Assembly (NCBI GenBank): GCA_030653365.1 | Contig: JAURZL010000008.1 | Span: 1 to 64,000, forward strand | Source of the DNA: Anaerolineaceae bacterium | Lineage (GTDB): Bacteria; Chloroflexota; Anaerolineae; Anaerolineales; Anaerolineaceae | Direction: 5' to 3' | DNA length: 64,000 bases | In this document: piece after piece, positions 25,184-35,545 of the stretch | Layout: the number at the start of each line of letters is the position of its first letter | How positions within the stretch are numbered: the stretch's first letter is position 1 | Program-made: the position numbers and the translations under genes | Notes under the pieces: model-generated | What the model saw: only the letters and a program-made list of their open reading frames with translations | What the model was told of the DNA's origin: nothing | The model's database searches: none

Positions 25184-26206
25184 ATGAAATTTGACGGGAC
25201 AACACAGGTTGCGATTATCGGTGCCGGACCCACCGGCGTGGAATTGGCGGTTGCACTCACCCAGGCGGGGATCCCTTTTCTGCTCTTCGATGCCGGGCAG
25301 TTGGGGCATACGATCACCTGGTGGCCGAAGCACACACGTTTCTTCAGCACGGCGGAACGGATCGCTATGCCGGGGCTGCCGATGAATGTCTATGATCAGC
25401 AGCACCCCACCAATGACGATTATCTGGCATATCTGCGCGGCGTGGTACAGCAGTTCGGGATTCAGGTGCATGCGTACGAGCCGGTGCAGTCCGTGGTGCG
25501 AACACCGCAAGGTGACTTCCAACTGACGACGACATCAAAAGATATTACCCGGAACTATCAGGCACGCTTTGTGGTACTGGCAACCGGTGGGATGGCAATG
25601 CCACGTCTGCTGGATATCCCGGGGGAGAATCTGCCACATGTCAGTCACTATCTGCACGACCCGCACGAATATTTCCAACAGGAGCTGCTGGTTGTCGGTG
25701 GTCGTAACTCGGCGGTCGAGTACGCGCTGCGCTGCTGGCGGGCAGGGGCACGCGTGACACTCAGCTACCGCAAGCCGGAATTGCGGACCAGCTCGATCAA
25801 GCCAGCGCTGATGCAGGATCTCGAGACGGTGATCCGCGATGGCAAACTACGCTTCTTACCAGGGACAGTCCCGGTTGAAATCACTGCGCAGGAGGTGCGG
25901 CTGGCAAAGACCGATGAACAAGGTCTCGCGCTGGAGGGTGAGATTACCCGGCTGCCGTTTGACTTCGTGCTGTTGTGCACGGGCTATCAGGCGGATATGT
26001 CACTCTTCCGACAGCTGGGAATTGAGCTGCTGGGTGTGGAACAGGCACCGCGCTATGATCCGGCGAGCATGGAAACCAATCTGGAGGGAATCTTTGTGCT
26101 GGGAACAGCAGCGGGCGGTTCGCAAAGCAAGTTCACCCACTTCATTGAGACTTCGCATGTGCATGTGCCCAGGATTGTAGCTGCCATTCAAGCGCGGCTA
26201 AAGTGA
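25184..26206 (+). CDS. ypdA: YpdA-like FAD/NAD(P)-dependent disulfide reductase
   Basis: A 340-residue flavoprotein (ATG at 25184 preferred; 25175 and TTG 25166 are in frame). The FAD-binding GAGPTGVELA (about 14-23) and a second Rossmann motif VVGGRNSAVEYALRCWRAG are present. The context WWPKHTRFFSTAERI and the PGENLPHVSHYLHDPHEY segment follow the YpdA pattern, reductases of bacillithiol disulfide in Firmicutes. No CxxC redox pair is visible, as in YpdA. The substrate in this organism is unknown. About 120 bases separate it from the Cas4-like gene. Confidence 0.8.
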   Translation: MKFDGTTQVAIIGAGPTGVELAVALTQAGIPFLLFDAGQLGHTITWWPKHTRFFSTAERIAMPGLPMNVYDQQHPTNDDYLAYLRGVVQQFGIQVHAYEPVQSVVRTPQGDFQLTTTSKDITRNYQARFVVLATGGMAMPRLLDIPGENLPHVSHYLHDPHEYFQQELLVVGGRNSAVEYALRCWRAGARVTLSYRKPELRTSSIKPALMQDLETVIRDGKLRFLPGTVPVEITAQEVRLAKTDEQGLALEGEITRLPFDFVLLCTGYQADMSLFRQLGIELLGVEQAPRYDPASMETNLEGIFVLGTAAGGSQSKFTHFIETSHVHVPRIVAAIQARLK

Positions 26207-26247
26207 ATTGTTATTAAAGGAAGAACAAGATGTGGCTGCCTGATTCG

Positions 26248-26275
26248 TTGAAAGGAAGTACCGCGCTGGTATAAT
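26248..26275 (+). promoter_or_regulatory. Promoter of nadK, probably leaderless
   Basis: TTGAAA (26248-26253), a 16-base spacer and an extended -10 element TGGTATAAT (box 26270-26275). The start codon at 26284 lies only eight bases past the box and no ribosome-binding site precedes it, so the mRNA should begin at or within two bases of the ATG. Confidence 0.7.
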
Positions 26276-26283
26276 TAATCATT

Positions 26284-27153
26284 ATGGAAAATAACCAACC
26301 CCGCAGATTTGCGATTGCCACTCACCCCTCACAGCCGGATATTGCTGGCAGTGCCAGAGATCTGGCAGAACGTCTGATTGGGTTGGGTGCAGAGCACGCA
26401 GATGTATACACCATCTATCAACCGGAACTGCGCCAGGCAGTCGGTCAGGGTGAGGTTGATGTGTTAATCGCCTTGGGCGGTGATGGCACTATGCTGCGTG
26501 CCGGGCATCTGGTCGCACCAACGGGCGTTCCGGTGCTGGGGATTAATCGTGGCCGCTTCGGTTTCCTGATGGAAATTGGCGAGGAGGATTGCGGCGAACG
26601 CATGCAGCAACTCTTGCAAGGGGACTACCGGCTGGAGAAACGTATGATGTTGCGTAGCGTCCACCGCAGGGGAACCGAGCAGCTTGGGGAGTGGCATGTC
26701 CTCAATGATGTGGTGGTCTGCCGCGGACAATATGTACGCCCGATTCAGGTCAGAGCCAGCCTGGATGGTTACCTGCTGGCCTCCTACGTGGCGGATGGGC
26801 TGATTGCAGCCACAGCCACAGGGTCAACCGCCTATGCACTGGCAGTCAATGGTCCGATCATGCCGCCCGAATTGCGCAATATTCTGATCGTTCCGGTCGC
26901 GCCGCATCTCTCCGTGGATCGTTCGATCATCCTGGCAGAAGGCGCGCATGTGACTCTGACAGTCAACACCAATCATGAAGCCGTCCTGAGCGCTGATGGA
27001 CAGCCACCGGTCATCCTCCGGGATGGGGACGAGGTGGAGGTCTGTGCCAGCGATTATACGATCAACTTTGTGCGCTTCCAGGATAAGGGCTATTTCTATC
27101 GTAATCTTCATAAATATATGGAACAAAACCCCATCGCAGGTACATTGAAATGA
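26284..27153 (+). CDS. nadK: NAD kinase
   Basis: A 289-residue enzyme that phosphorylates NAD to NADP using ATP or polyphosphate. The catalytic LGGDGTMLRA (about 62-71) and the NAD-binding block ATGSTAYALAVNGPIM (about 178-193) are intact. The length is typical. It begins a short operon: it overlaps the B-box membrane gene by ATGA, and recN follows eight bases after that gene. NAD kinase and recN being neighbours is common in bacteria. Confidence 0.95.
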   Translation: MENNQPRRFAIATHPSQPDIAGSARDLAERLIGLGAEHADVYTIYQPELRQAVGQGEVDVLIALGGDGTMLRAGHLVAPTGVPVLGINRGRFGFLMEIGEEDCGERMQQLLQGDYRLEKRMMLRSVHRRGTEQLGEWHVLNDVVVCRGQYVRPIQVRASLDGYLLASYVADGLIAATATGSTAYALAVNGPIMPPELRNILIVPVAPHLSVDRSIILAEGAHVTLTVNTNHEAVLSADGQPPVILRDGDEVEVCASDYTINFVRFQDKGYFYRNLHKYMEQNPIAGTLK

Positions 27154-27668
27154 CGGAATCAAACGGGAACCAACTGTATTGTACATGGCACCCGGAGCGT
27201 GAAACCTACTTGCGCTGTAACCGCTGTGAGAAACCGATGTGCACTGATTGCGCGGTTAAGACGCCCACGGGCTATCGCTGCAAGGAGTGCGTGCGCGGAC
27301 AGCAGAAGATCTTCGAGACCGCCATCTCCCAGGACTATATATTCGGTATCCTGATCGCGCTGGTATTGGGCTATATTGGCGGAATAATTTCGACCCGCAT
27401 TGGCTTCTTTGTGATCTTCCTGGCACCGTTTGCCGGTGGGATTATTGCTGAGGCGGTTCGCAAGGTAATCCAACGCCGGCGTTCCAAGAAGCTTTTTCAG
27501 GCAGTCACGGCTGCAGCTGTGGTGGGTGCGTTGTTCAGCGCCTCCCCTTTGCTGCTGGCGCTTCTGTTTGGATCCGTCAATTTATTCGGCATCATCTGGA
27601 TGGCGGTTTATATTGTATTAATGACCAGCGCGCTTTATTACCGGCTGGCTGGTATTCAGATTCGATAA
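27150..27668 (+). CDS. B-box-type zinc-finger membrane protein
   Basis: A 172-residue protein. The N-terminus reads C-x2-H...C-x2-C...C-x2-C...C-x2-C (CTWHPE, CNRC, CTDC, CKEC), a B-box-like zinc finger. Three or four hydrophobic segments follow (about 64-85, 87-106, 120-142, 145-165). Proteins of this plan are common in Anaerolineae and their role is unknown. It is coupled to nadK by an ATGA overlap and lies eight bases before recN. Confidence 0.75.
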   Translation: MTESNGNQLYCTWHPERETYLRCNRCEKPMCTDCAVKTPTGYRCKECVRGQQKIFETAISQDYIFGILIALVLGYIGGIISTRIGFFVIFLAPFAGGIIAEAVRKVIQRRRSKKLFQAVTAAAVVGALFSASPLLLALLFGSVNLFGIIWMAVYIVLMTSALYYRLAGIQIR

Positions 27669-27675
27669 TCAACCT

Positions 27676-29427
27676 ATGCTTTCCGAACTACACATCACAA
27701 ACTTCGCCATTATCGACCAGCTGGAATTGCATTTCCCGGCTGGATTGGTGATCTTTACCGGCGAGACCGGTGCGGGCAAGTCGATCATTCTGGATGCGAT
27801 TGAAGCCCTGGTGGGTGCACGCGCGGAGACAACCAGCATCCGCGAGGGTGCCGAGCGTGCCAGTCTGGAAGCTGTCTTCCGGCTGGATGAGCATAACCGT
27901 GCTGCGATTAACCAGATTCTGAGCGACGAGGACTTGCTGGACGATCCGGATTTTGTCACACTCGGGCGCGAGATCCGGCGTGAGGGACGAACGGTCGCAC
28001 GCGTGAATGGTCGTGCGGTCAATGTGGGCTTGCTGCGCGAGATCGGCAGTCAGCTGGTGGATATCCACGGGCAGTCCGAGCATCTTTCGCTCTTGAATGT
28101 CAAAAAACATCTCTCCCTGCTCGACCGTTTTGCGGTGACATCCGGGCTGCTGGAGGATTATCAGGGCAGCTACCGCACCTGGCAGGCGATTCGACGTGAA
28201 CTGGATCAACTGCGCAAGCTGGAGCGCGATGCCGACCGACGGATGGAATTGCTGAGCTTTCAAATCGAAGAGATCGAGGCAGCCAAACCAGTTGTGGACG
28301 AAGAGCAGGAGCTCAAAGACGAACGCAATCGCCTTGCAAATGCCGAGAATCTGGCAGATTACGGGCGCACCGCATTGGGTCTGCTGGATGAAGCCAACCC
28401 GGAAATGCCAGGGATCAGCGACCTGGTGGGGCAGGTACTGCACGCTTTGCATGGACTGACACGCATCGATGGCTCACAGGCAAATCTGGCGGAACAGGCG
28501 GATAGTCTGGCAGTATTGGTGAATGAGCTTTCCCGAGACCTGCGTAGCTATCTGGATCAGATCGAATATAATCCAAGGCGGCTGGAAGCTGTGGAAGAGC
28601 GTCTGGAAGTCCTGCGCACCCTGCAGCGAAAGTATGGCGGCAGCATAGAAGCTGTGCTGGCCTATGCGGTCAAAGGCCGCGAGGAACTGGAACAGATCAC
28701 CCACGCCACCGAACGGATCGAAGAATTGAGCGGACAGGAAGAGAAGATTCGCGGGGAATTGCTGCAAAAAGCCTTGCGATTATCGGAACAACGCAAACAC
28801 TCAGCTGCGACATTGTCAGTGGCTGTCGAAAAGGAATTGATGGACCTGAGCATGCAGGGGGCTCGCTTTGAGGTCAGCTTCGCTACACAGCCAGAAGAAA
28901 AAGGTTTGACACTGGAGTCAGGCGAACCAGTACGATTTGATGAGAACGGGATCGACCAGGTCGAGTTTCTGATCGCTCCCAACCCGGGCGAAGGATTGAA
29001 ACCGATGGTCAAGATCGCCTCGGGTGGTGAGACCGCGCGGCTGATGCTGGCACTTAAACGTGTGCTGGCACAGGCTGATGAAGTCCCGACCTTGATCTTC
29101 GATGAGATTGATCAGGGAATTGGCGGCAGGGTTGGCTTTGTGGTCGGCGAGAAGCTCTGGCATCTGGCGCGCAATCATCAGGTTTTGTGCGTGACCCACC
29201 TGCCACAACTGGCTGCCTTTGGCGATCAACACCTACAGGTTTTGAAACAGGTGCAGGATGGCAGAACCCTGACGCTGGTGGAAACATTAGGGTTGGAGGG
29301 CCAGCGTAAGGAACTGGCACAGATGCTGGGGGCGATCAGCGAATCGCATCTGACCACCGCGGATGAAACCCTGCGTACGGCACAGGAGCGCATACGAACT
29401 TCAAGCCCACTCCAGGATACGCGATAG
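27676..29427 (+). CDS. recN: DNA repair protein RecN
   Basis: A 583-residue SMC-like ATPase for double-strand break repair. Walker A GETGAGKS (29-36), two long coiled-coil stretches (about 160-400), the ABC signature SGGETARLML and Walker B LIFDEIDQGIGG are all present. The length is slightly above the usual 550. The stop codon falls inside a small hairpin (CTCCAG...CTGGAG, about 29411-29434) just before the next gene. It is probably cotranscribed with nadK. Confidence 0.96.
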   Translation: MLSELHITNFAIIDQLELHFPAGLVIFTGETGAGKSIILDAIEALVGARAETTSIREGAERASLEAVFRLDEHNRAAINQILSDEDLLDDPDFVTLGREIRREGRTVARVNGRAVNVGLLREIGSQLVDIHGQSEHLSLLNVKKHLSLLDRFAVTSGLLEDYQGSYRTWQAIRRELDQLRKLERDADRRMELLSFQIEEIEAAKPVVDEEQELKDERNRLANAENLADYGRTALGLLDEANPEMPGISDLVGQVLHALHGLTRIDGSQANLAEQADSLAVLVNELSRDLRSYLDQIEYNPRRLEAVEERLEVLRTLQRKYGGSIEAVLAYAVKGREELEQITHATERIEELSGQEEKIRGELLQKALRLSEQRKHSAATLSVAVEKELMDLSMQGARFEVSFATQPEEKGLTLESGEPVRFDENGIDQVEFLIAPNPGEGLKPMVKIASGGETARLMLALKRVLAQADEVPTLIFDEIDQGIGGRVGFVVGEKLWHLARNHQVLCVTHLPQLAAFGDQHLQVLKQVQDGRTLTLVETLGLEGQRKELAQMLGAISESHLTTADETLRTAQERIRTSSPLQDTR

Positions 29428-29439
29428 CGCTGGAGAATC

Positions 29440-32400
29440 ATGTTGCCTGAAAATCGGTTATCCGTACAATTGTTAGGTCAGCCCATGATCTCCTGGGGCA
29501 AACAGCCGATTACCATTCCACGCAAACTGACACGCATTATCATTTACTACCTTGCCTGCCAGAAATCGATGATTGGCCGCTCGGATCTGCTTTTGTTGCT
29601 GTGGCCAGATTCTCCGAATGCGCGACAACAGCTGCGCGATCACCTGAGCAAGCTGAGAACACAATTACCTGAAGCGGATATTCTCGTTACAGATCGTGAC
29701 TGGATTGGAATTGACCATAACAAAGTGAGCTCGGACGTTCTGGTTTTTGAAGATCTGTATGACCAGCTATCTTTGCCGTTTCTGACAATTGAGAACCGGC
29801 CATTACCCGAGGCGATCTTCCAGAAGATGCTGGCAGCGGTGAATATGTGGAAAGCCCCGGCATTCATGTTTGGCGTGGGGGTGCTGGATAGTGAGGAATT
29901 TAATGAATGGATTGCAGACAAGAATCGCAAGCTGTGTTTCAAATGGCTGAGTTTGATGATGCGAATCGCGCAACATTTGATTTTGATGGGTGATCTGGAG
30001 GGATCCCTGACTTGGCTGGAAAAAGTTACTGAGCACGATCAGGATTTCGAATTTCCACATGCGATCTATTCCCGAATGAATACACTCTATCATCTTGGCC
30101 GCCTGACCCAGGCTTATGAGCTTGGTCAGAAGTATGCTGATCATCTCAATACGGATTGGTTCGCTGAATATCGCCTTCCATTTGAGTTGCTTCTGAAAAA
30201 GGTTGAAAAGGAACGCAACCAATCAGTCAATCGGGTTCAAATTCCTTCGCGCTTCAACAATTCGAATACAATCCCTCTGGTTGGCCGGGACGATCTTCTT
30301 GGAGAAATTCAAAAGGCTTATCGGCGCGGGAATATCATTGTCATGTCGGGCGAGACAGGTATGGGAAAAACGCGAATTCTGCATGAATTTGTAAACCGGT
30401 TAACAACGCCTGTGACGATTTTATCGATGGAAGCAATCTATTCTGAACGTGATATTGCGTTACATCCAGTTTTAGAACTTCTGCGCCAGACCATGAGCAT
30501 GAGTGACTGGCAAAAAATCGAGTACTTCTGGATTGCTCAATTAGCCTCATTTTTGCCCGAATTACAGAGTTTGATTGAAAACAGAACCTCCTTGATTGAA
30601 CTGATCGACAACCAGCGTCTCAGCCTTTACGAGGCTTTTCGACAGGTGTTCTTGAATTTGGCGGGAAAACATAAATTACTGGTTACCCTGGAAAATTCAC
30701 AATGGGCAGACATAGAGACACTGCGGTTGCTTGCTTATATGACACAAAGGCAGTTTTTCAGCGAGCACGCAAATCTGTTTATAGTTTCCAATCAGCCGGA
30801 TACGATGCCAACAGTGACCAATTATCATGAGAATTTAAACTGGGTCAATCAGATTGCCTTGATCCGAATACCGCCATTGGATTTTGAAGCAGTTGCCAAT
30901 ATTGGACTTTACCTGCTGCGAACGCCACTATCCGAAGAGCATACGCATCAATTAATGGAAGCAACCGGTGGAAATCCGTTGTTCGTGATTGAGACTCTGC
31001 AAATGATGCTGGAAAATCCGGAGCAGTTGACAAAAAAAGCATGGGATGAGGTTCCAATATCAGGTGTTGTTCAAATTGTCATTCGCGAAAGATTAGGAAA
31101 CCTTTCTCCGGATACCAGACATGTGCTTGGCTGTGCCGCATTATCGGGTCTGGAATTTACCTTTGATTTTGTTCAGGCATTGCTTGATCTTTCAGAGTCA
31201 GCGCTCGTGGTAGCCCTTGATGAATTACACGACAAAGATTTCATTCGAATCATTTCTCAAATGCAACAGCCAATTCGCTATAAATTCAACCAAACCTTTG
31301 TGCGGGATGTGGTTTTACAGGGGCTCAGTCTCACCCAGAAACAGATTCTTCATAAACGACTGGCAAATTATCTGCTTTCTAGGATTGAATTGGAGAGAAC
31401 AGCTGATTTTGTTGCTGAAACCGCTTACCATTTAGGGCAGGCAGGCAATGTCGTTGAAGCATTTCGACATTGGATTGAGGCTGCAAATTTATACTCCGGA
31501 ACAGATGCTAGCCATCATGCGTATAAGGCCTTTGAAAACGCGTTGCAGCTTTCACAAAGTAAAACATTTGAGATCAGCGATCAACAATTATACGATTTAT
31601 GGATCGGTTGGGGTGAATTGGCTGTTAATAATGGAGATTTTAAGTCAGCCAGCGAATATTATCATCGCGCTGTTCAGGAAGGCTTATATCGCAATTCAGA
31701 CATGTTGGTTGGTAGCGGATTGAGTGGGGAAGGGTACCTGTTCTTAATGCGCGGTTTGCCTGGTCAGGCACAACAATATTTGGATCGTGCGACAAATTAT
31801 CTTAAAGAAGGTCCGGTAGTGGATTATATTCGTGCCAGCCTGCGAAAAATGTTCGTTCATTTATATCACTTCGACCTGGTTTCCAGTAAATCCGAGTTTG
31901 AATCGATAATCTGGTTGGAAAATCAGGTGAAAACCAAAAAAGAAAAACTAATACTAGCGAATTTGCTCTCCACTGTTGGATTGAATTATGTTTTGTTAGG
32001 AAAATTTAAAGAAGCGGACATTCAAATTGAAAAAGCCAATCAAATAGCACATCAACTGAAGAAACCATCCATCAGGATGGAAAATGAATTTGCTTTAGCA
32101 CTTGGGAATTATTACCAGGGGTTCTACAAAAAATCCCTGGAACAATTCGGTGTGGCTTTGCAAATCGCAGAATCTACATTTTATTGGCGCTTTGTTTTAG
32201 AAACACTCTCCGTTACCAGTCATGTATATCTGGCGCTTGGAAAAACTTATCAATGTGTTGAAACAATTCAAAAAGGATTTAATCTTGCCAAGGTTTATCA
32301 ATATACCACGATGCATAGTATTCTGATCAATGCTGAAGGGAAATTGCATGCTAATTTTGGAAATTTTAAACAGGCGAGAAATCTTTTTGAAGAAGCGATT

Positions 32401-32955
32401 AAGTTCTCCACGCATTCTCGTAATGAATCGATTAATCGCTTATGGTTATCACTGTGCCAGGGGATGCTGGGTGATTGGGAGAACGGGATAAAGTCAATTG
32501 AACAGGTAGCTTTGGAAGCAGAAAAACGCCATTGGCCACAATTACAAATGGAAGCAAGTTCACGCCTTGGAATGGCTCTTTTTCTAATGGGAGAAACAGA
32601 AGCAGCCTTAAAATTATTGACAGATGTGCGCACAACAGCACTGGAATATGGGTTTGCAGGTGCCGGTACCGCGTATGCCTATGTGCGGGCTCACCAAGCC
32701 TTACGCAGTCAGGAGCTGGAAGTCGCCAGAGAGATGGCAACCTTCATTTTGGACAAAGCCAAACAGGAAGAATCACCCTGGCTGGAATGGCATGCATTGC
32801 AAATTTTCCTTGCGGCGGGTCAAACCGGAAAAGTTAACAATGATAAATTCAAAAACCAAAAAAGGAATGTTCTCCGCACACTCAATCAGTCCAAACCACC
32901 TTCTTTAAATTTACCACTTGACCCTGATCAACCACCCCTTTTTGTTCTGGTGTAG
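29440..32955 (+). CDS. SARP/BTAD-like transcriptional regulator with STAND ATPase and TPR repeats
   Basis: An 1171-residue protein. A winged-helix DNA-binding domain (about 5-100; KLTRIIIYYLACQKS and an SDLLLLLWPD segment) is followed by a BTAD-like helical domain (about 110-265). A STAND/AAA ATPase has VGRDDLL and Walker A GETGMGKT (304-311). TPR-like repeats fill about 640-1130. The Walker B position reads VTLENSQWAD instead of the usual DDhQWAD, so ATP hydrolysis may be altered. It is probably a ligand- or stress-sensing transcription factor; targets are unknown. It starts 12 bases after recN and ends at a strong terminator. Confidence 0.82.
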   Translation: MLPENRLSVQLLGQPMISWGKQPITIPRKLTRIIIYYLACQKSMIGRSDLLLLLWPDSPNARQQLRDHLSKLRTQLPEADILVTDRDWIGIDHNKVSSDVLVFEDLYDQLSLPFLTIENRPLPEAIFQKMLAAVNMWKAPAFMFGVGVLDSEEFNEWIADKNRKLCFKWLSLMMRIAQHLILMGDLEGSLTWLEKVTEHDQDFEFPHAIYSRMNTLYHLGRLTQAYELGQKYADHLNTDWFAEYRLPFELLLKKVEKERNQSVNRVQIPSRFNNSNTIPLVGRDDLLGEIQKAYRRGNIIVMSGETGMGKTRILHEFVNRLTTPVTILSMEAIYSERDIALHPVLELLRQTMSMSDWQKIEYFWIAQLASFLPELQSLIENRTSLIELIDNQRLSLYEAFRQVFLNLAGKHKLLVTLENSQWADIETLRLLAYMTQRQFFSEHANLFIVSNQPDTMPTVTNYHENLNWVNQIALIRIPPLDFEAVANIGLYLLRTPLSEEHTHQLMEATGGNPLFVIETLQMMLENPEQLTKKAWDEVPISGVVQIVIRERLGNLSPDTRHVLGCAALSGLEFTFDFVQALLDLSESALVVALDELHDKDFIRIISQMQQPIRYKFNQTFVRDVVLQGLSLTQKQILHKRLANYLLSRIELERTADFVAETAYHLGQAGNVVEAFRHWIEAANLYSGTDASHHAYKAFENALQLSQSKTFEISDQQLYDLWIGWGELAVNNGDFKSASEYYHRAVQEGLYRNSDMLVGSGLSGEGYLFLMRGLPGQAQQYLDRATNYLKEGPVVDYIRASLRKMFVHLYHFDLVSSKSEFESIIWLENQVKTKKEKLILANLLSTVGLNYVLLGKFKEADIQIEKANQIAHQLKKPSIRMENEFALALGNYYQGFYKKSLEQFGVALQIAESTFYWRFVLETLSVTSHVYLALGKTYQCVETIQKGFNLAKVYQYTTMHSILINAEGKLHANFGNFKQARNLFEEAIKFSTHSRNESINRLWLSLCQGMLGDWENGIKSIEQVALEAEKRHWPQLQMEASSRLGMALFLMGETEAALKLLTDVRTTALEYGFAGAGTAYAYVRAHQALRSQELEVAREMATFILDKAKQEESPWLEWHALQIFLAAGQTGKVNNDKFKNQKRNVLRTLNQSKPPSLNLPLDPDQPPLFVLV

Positions 32956-33072
32956 ACAGCATTAATTTACATCTGATAAAATTTGTCTACGCTTTGTCAA
33001 TGCCAGAACAGTATAACTTACATAGTAAGCGTTTACAAATGGGCATGAGTGGAAGGGGTCTCACGCCGTAAG

Positions 33073-33117
33073 AGGTCGATAGTGTACCGGGGAATTCACT
33101 ATCGACCTGTTTTTTTT
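33073..33117 (+). terminator. Intrinsic terminator between the SARP-like gene and mutS2
   Basis: AGGTCGATAGTG and CACTATCGACCT form a perfect 12-base stem with a 12-base loop, followed by eight T residues on the forward strand. It ends the rightward transcript and abuts the mutS2 stop codon. A weaker effect on the leftward transcript is possible. Confidence 0.93.
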
Positions 33118-35545
33118 AATCACTTTTCAGAAATGATACAGTCACGCCCTCGCCGCCTTCGCGTTCAACGCCGCTTTCCCAATGGTCAATATATTGATTT
33201 TTACTGAGTGATTCTCGAACTACCTGCCGCAGCTTTCCGGTACCCTTGCCATGAATAATGCGCACAAACGGCATACCAGATAGGTAAGCGGATTCGATGA
33301 AGTTTTCCAGGCCATTGAGCGCATCTTCAGCCATCTGGCCGCGCAGATCCAGTTCCATACCTGGGGATGGGTGCATAACGGAAGGGGCTTTATTCTGATT
33401 TTCATCCAGATTCTCGAGTGCTTTCCGCACATTCGAACGTATTTTTGGTTTATCAGTATCAGACACCTGCTTTTTTCCATCACCCGGACGTTGAACATCA
33501 TGAACTGCAGCACGAACACGCAGGTTTCCGATTTGAACCTCAAGCTCATCTTGGGTTATGGCAGTGATTACTGCCTGCATCCCCAATGAACGCACAATGA
33601 CTTTCTCTCCCAGTCGGAGAGGTTGTTCATCAAGAGTTGGAGCACCGGATTTTCGAACAGGCGGTAAATTTACTTCCTCCTGGATATCGGTCACCTTTTC
33701 CTCGATACTCTTCAGGGCGTCCAGCGGTTGACGGGCACGCGCCAACTCCTTTCGCAGATCCAATAGCTCTCGTTGTAATTTTTCAACTTCATATTCTGCA
33801 GATTGACGGGCTTTATCCAGAATTTCAAGGCGTTCATCCTCAATCTGTTCAAGTCGTTCATTCAGTTTGTGTTCGAGTCGGCGGGCTTCACTACGCGACA
33901 TTTCAGCTTTGTGGCGCTCTTTGCGTGAGATACTGCGCTGGCGATGGATCTCGTCCAGCAGGTCTTCTGCTTTGAGTTCGGTTGGGTCAACCATGCTGCG
34001 AGCTTCTTCAATGATCTCTTTGGGCAAACCCAGCCGTTCGCTGATCGCGAGAGCGTTGGAACGACCTGGAAGCCCGATCATTAAGTTATAGGTTGGTTGC
34101 AGGGTGCGTAAATTGAACTCCATGCTGGCGTTGATCAAGCCAGTTGTGTTGTGGGCAAAGGCTTTTAGTTCGGGGTAATGGGTTGCGATCAGGCAGGTGA
34201 TCCGTTGTTTTACCAGATAGGAAAGCAACGCGCGTGCCAGGGCTGATCCTTCCTGTGGATCGGTACCGGAACCTAATTCATCCAGCAATACCAGGCAATG
34301 AGAATTGGCCCTTTTAAGGATACGGGTGATATTGGTGATATGGCCTGAAAAGGTGGAGAGTGATTGTTCGATGGATTGTTCATCACCGATATCAGCAAAG
34401 ACATCATGAAAAACACTTAGCTGTGAGCCTGATTGCACCGGGATATGCATGCCGGATTGCGCCATCAAAGCCAGGAGCCCGACGGTCTTCAAACTGACGG
34501 TTTTACCTCCGGTATTGGGTCCGGTGATCACCACTCCAAAGGTGTGCTGGTCGATTTCCACATCGATTGGAACGACGCTTTTGGGATCAAGCAAAGGGTG
34601 ACGGGCGTGCCGCAGAGCAATCGTGCTGCCCGGTTGTTCTTCGCCGCGTGCTTCAAAATCAACCAGGATAGGTTCGGTGGCATCCAGATCTTCTGCATAT
34701 TTCGCCATCATCAATCCCAGGTCCAGGCGGGCAAGTGTATCGACGATATTACGAATCTGAACAACTTCAGCCCCAATTAGATCACTGAGTTCCAGCAAGA
34801 TCCGCCGGATTTCATCCCGTTCTGCCAGTTGAAGTTCATGCCAGCGATTGTTCAGCTCGACCGTCACGAGTGGTTCTATGAAAATGGTTGCGCCGGAAGA
34901 GGATTGGTCATGGATGATGGCGTTGATACGTCCTTTGAACTCGGAGCGAAGAGGAATAACATAGCGTCCATTGCGCTGAGTAATGATCGTCTCCTGCAAC
35001 ATTTTACTTTTATGGGGGTCAGCTATGATTTGCTGCAATTTTGACATCAATCGATCATGCGCAACTTTGATTTCACTGCGGATGGATGCGAGTTTAGGAG
35101 AAGCATTATCCAAAACCTCCCCGCGTTCCGAGATGACCCGGGAAATTGCTTCAATAATGCCAGGAGGTGGCGGTAATTCCTGTCCCAACTGACCCAGCAA
35201 AGGTAGTTCTTCTGCCTGTTCGATCAGTGTGCGGCTCAAGTCACGCGCAGCTGCCAGGGTATAACGAATACTGAGCAGTTCAGTTGGCTCCAGCATGCCG
35301 TGTTGTGCAGCACGATTGGCCATTGGCCGTATATCACGGCTTCCCCCAATGGTGATGTCTGACTGTGTGCTGAGTAAATGGCGGGTTTCGGTTGTGAATG
35401 CCTGGCGGTCTTTGGCTGCCTGCAGTTCATTACAGGGATGAAGAACGTGTGCCAAATCAGCCGAGGCACTGAAAGCTGCATACGTGCTCAACTTTTCAAG
35501 AACTTTTTCAAATTCAAGGGTGTGAAGTGTTTTTACGTCCATCAT
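33116..35545 (-). CDS. mutS2: MutS2 family endonuclease
   Basis: An 809-residue protein. The ABC-type ATPase has ITGPNTGGKTVSLKT (Walker A) and VLLDELGSGTDPQEG (Walker B). A long coiled coil follows (about 510-620), and a C-terminal Smr domain ends the protein (LDLRGQMAEDAL and IIHGKGTGKLR). MutS2 limits recombination and, in some bacteria, acts on collided ribosomes. There is no mismatch-binding domain, as expected for this branch. A TGGTACACT extended -10-like element (35563-35555 on the reverse strand) is only nine bases from the ATG, suggesting a near-leaderless mRNA. Confidence 0.95.
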   Translation of the reverse strand: MMDVKTLHTLEFEKVLEKLSTYAAFSASADLAHVLHPCNELQAAKDRQAFTTETRHLLSTQSDITIGGSRDIRPMANRAAQHGMLEPTELLSIRYTLAAARDLSRTLIEQAEELPLLGQLGQELPPPPGIIEAISRVISERGEVLDNASPKLASIRSEIKVAHDRLMSKLQQIIADPHKSKMLQETIITQRNGRYVIPLRSEFKGRINAIIHDQSSSGATIFIEPLVTVELNNRWHELQLAERDEIRRILLELSDLIGAEVVQIRNIVDTLARLDLGLMMAKYAEDLDATEPILVDFEARGEEQPGSTIALRHARHPLLDPKSVVPIDVEIDQHTFGVVITGPNTGGKTVSLKTVGLLALMAQSGMHIPVQSGSQLSVFHDVFADIGDEQSIEQSLSTFSGHITNITRILKRANSHCLVLLDELGSGTDPQEGSALARALLSYLVKQRITCLIATHYPELKAFAHNTTGLINASMEFNLRTLQPTYNLMIGLPGRSNALAISERLGLPKEIIEEARSMVDPTELKAEDLLDEIHRQRSISRKERHKAEMSRSEARRLEHKLNERLEQIEDERLEILDKARQSAEYEVEKLQRELLDLRKELARARQPLDALKSIEEKVTDIQEEVNLPPVRKSGAPTLDEQPLRLGEKVIVRSLGMQAVITAITQDELEVQIGNLRVRAAVHDVQRPGDGKKQVSDTDKPKIRSNVRKALENLDENQNKAPSVMHPSPGMELDLRGQMAEDALNGLENFIESAYLSGMPFVRIIHGKGTGKLRQVVRESLSKNQYIDHWESGVEREGGEGVTVSFLKSD

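Noticed and set aside
29411-29434. Terminator between recN and the SARP-like gene
   Set aside because: The small CTCCAG...CTGGAG hairpin lacks a T run and overlaps the recN stop, so it is unlikely to end transcription.
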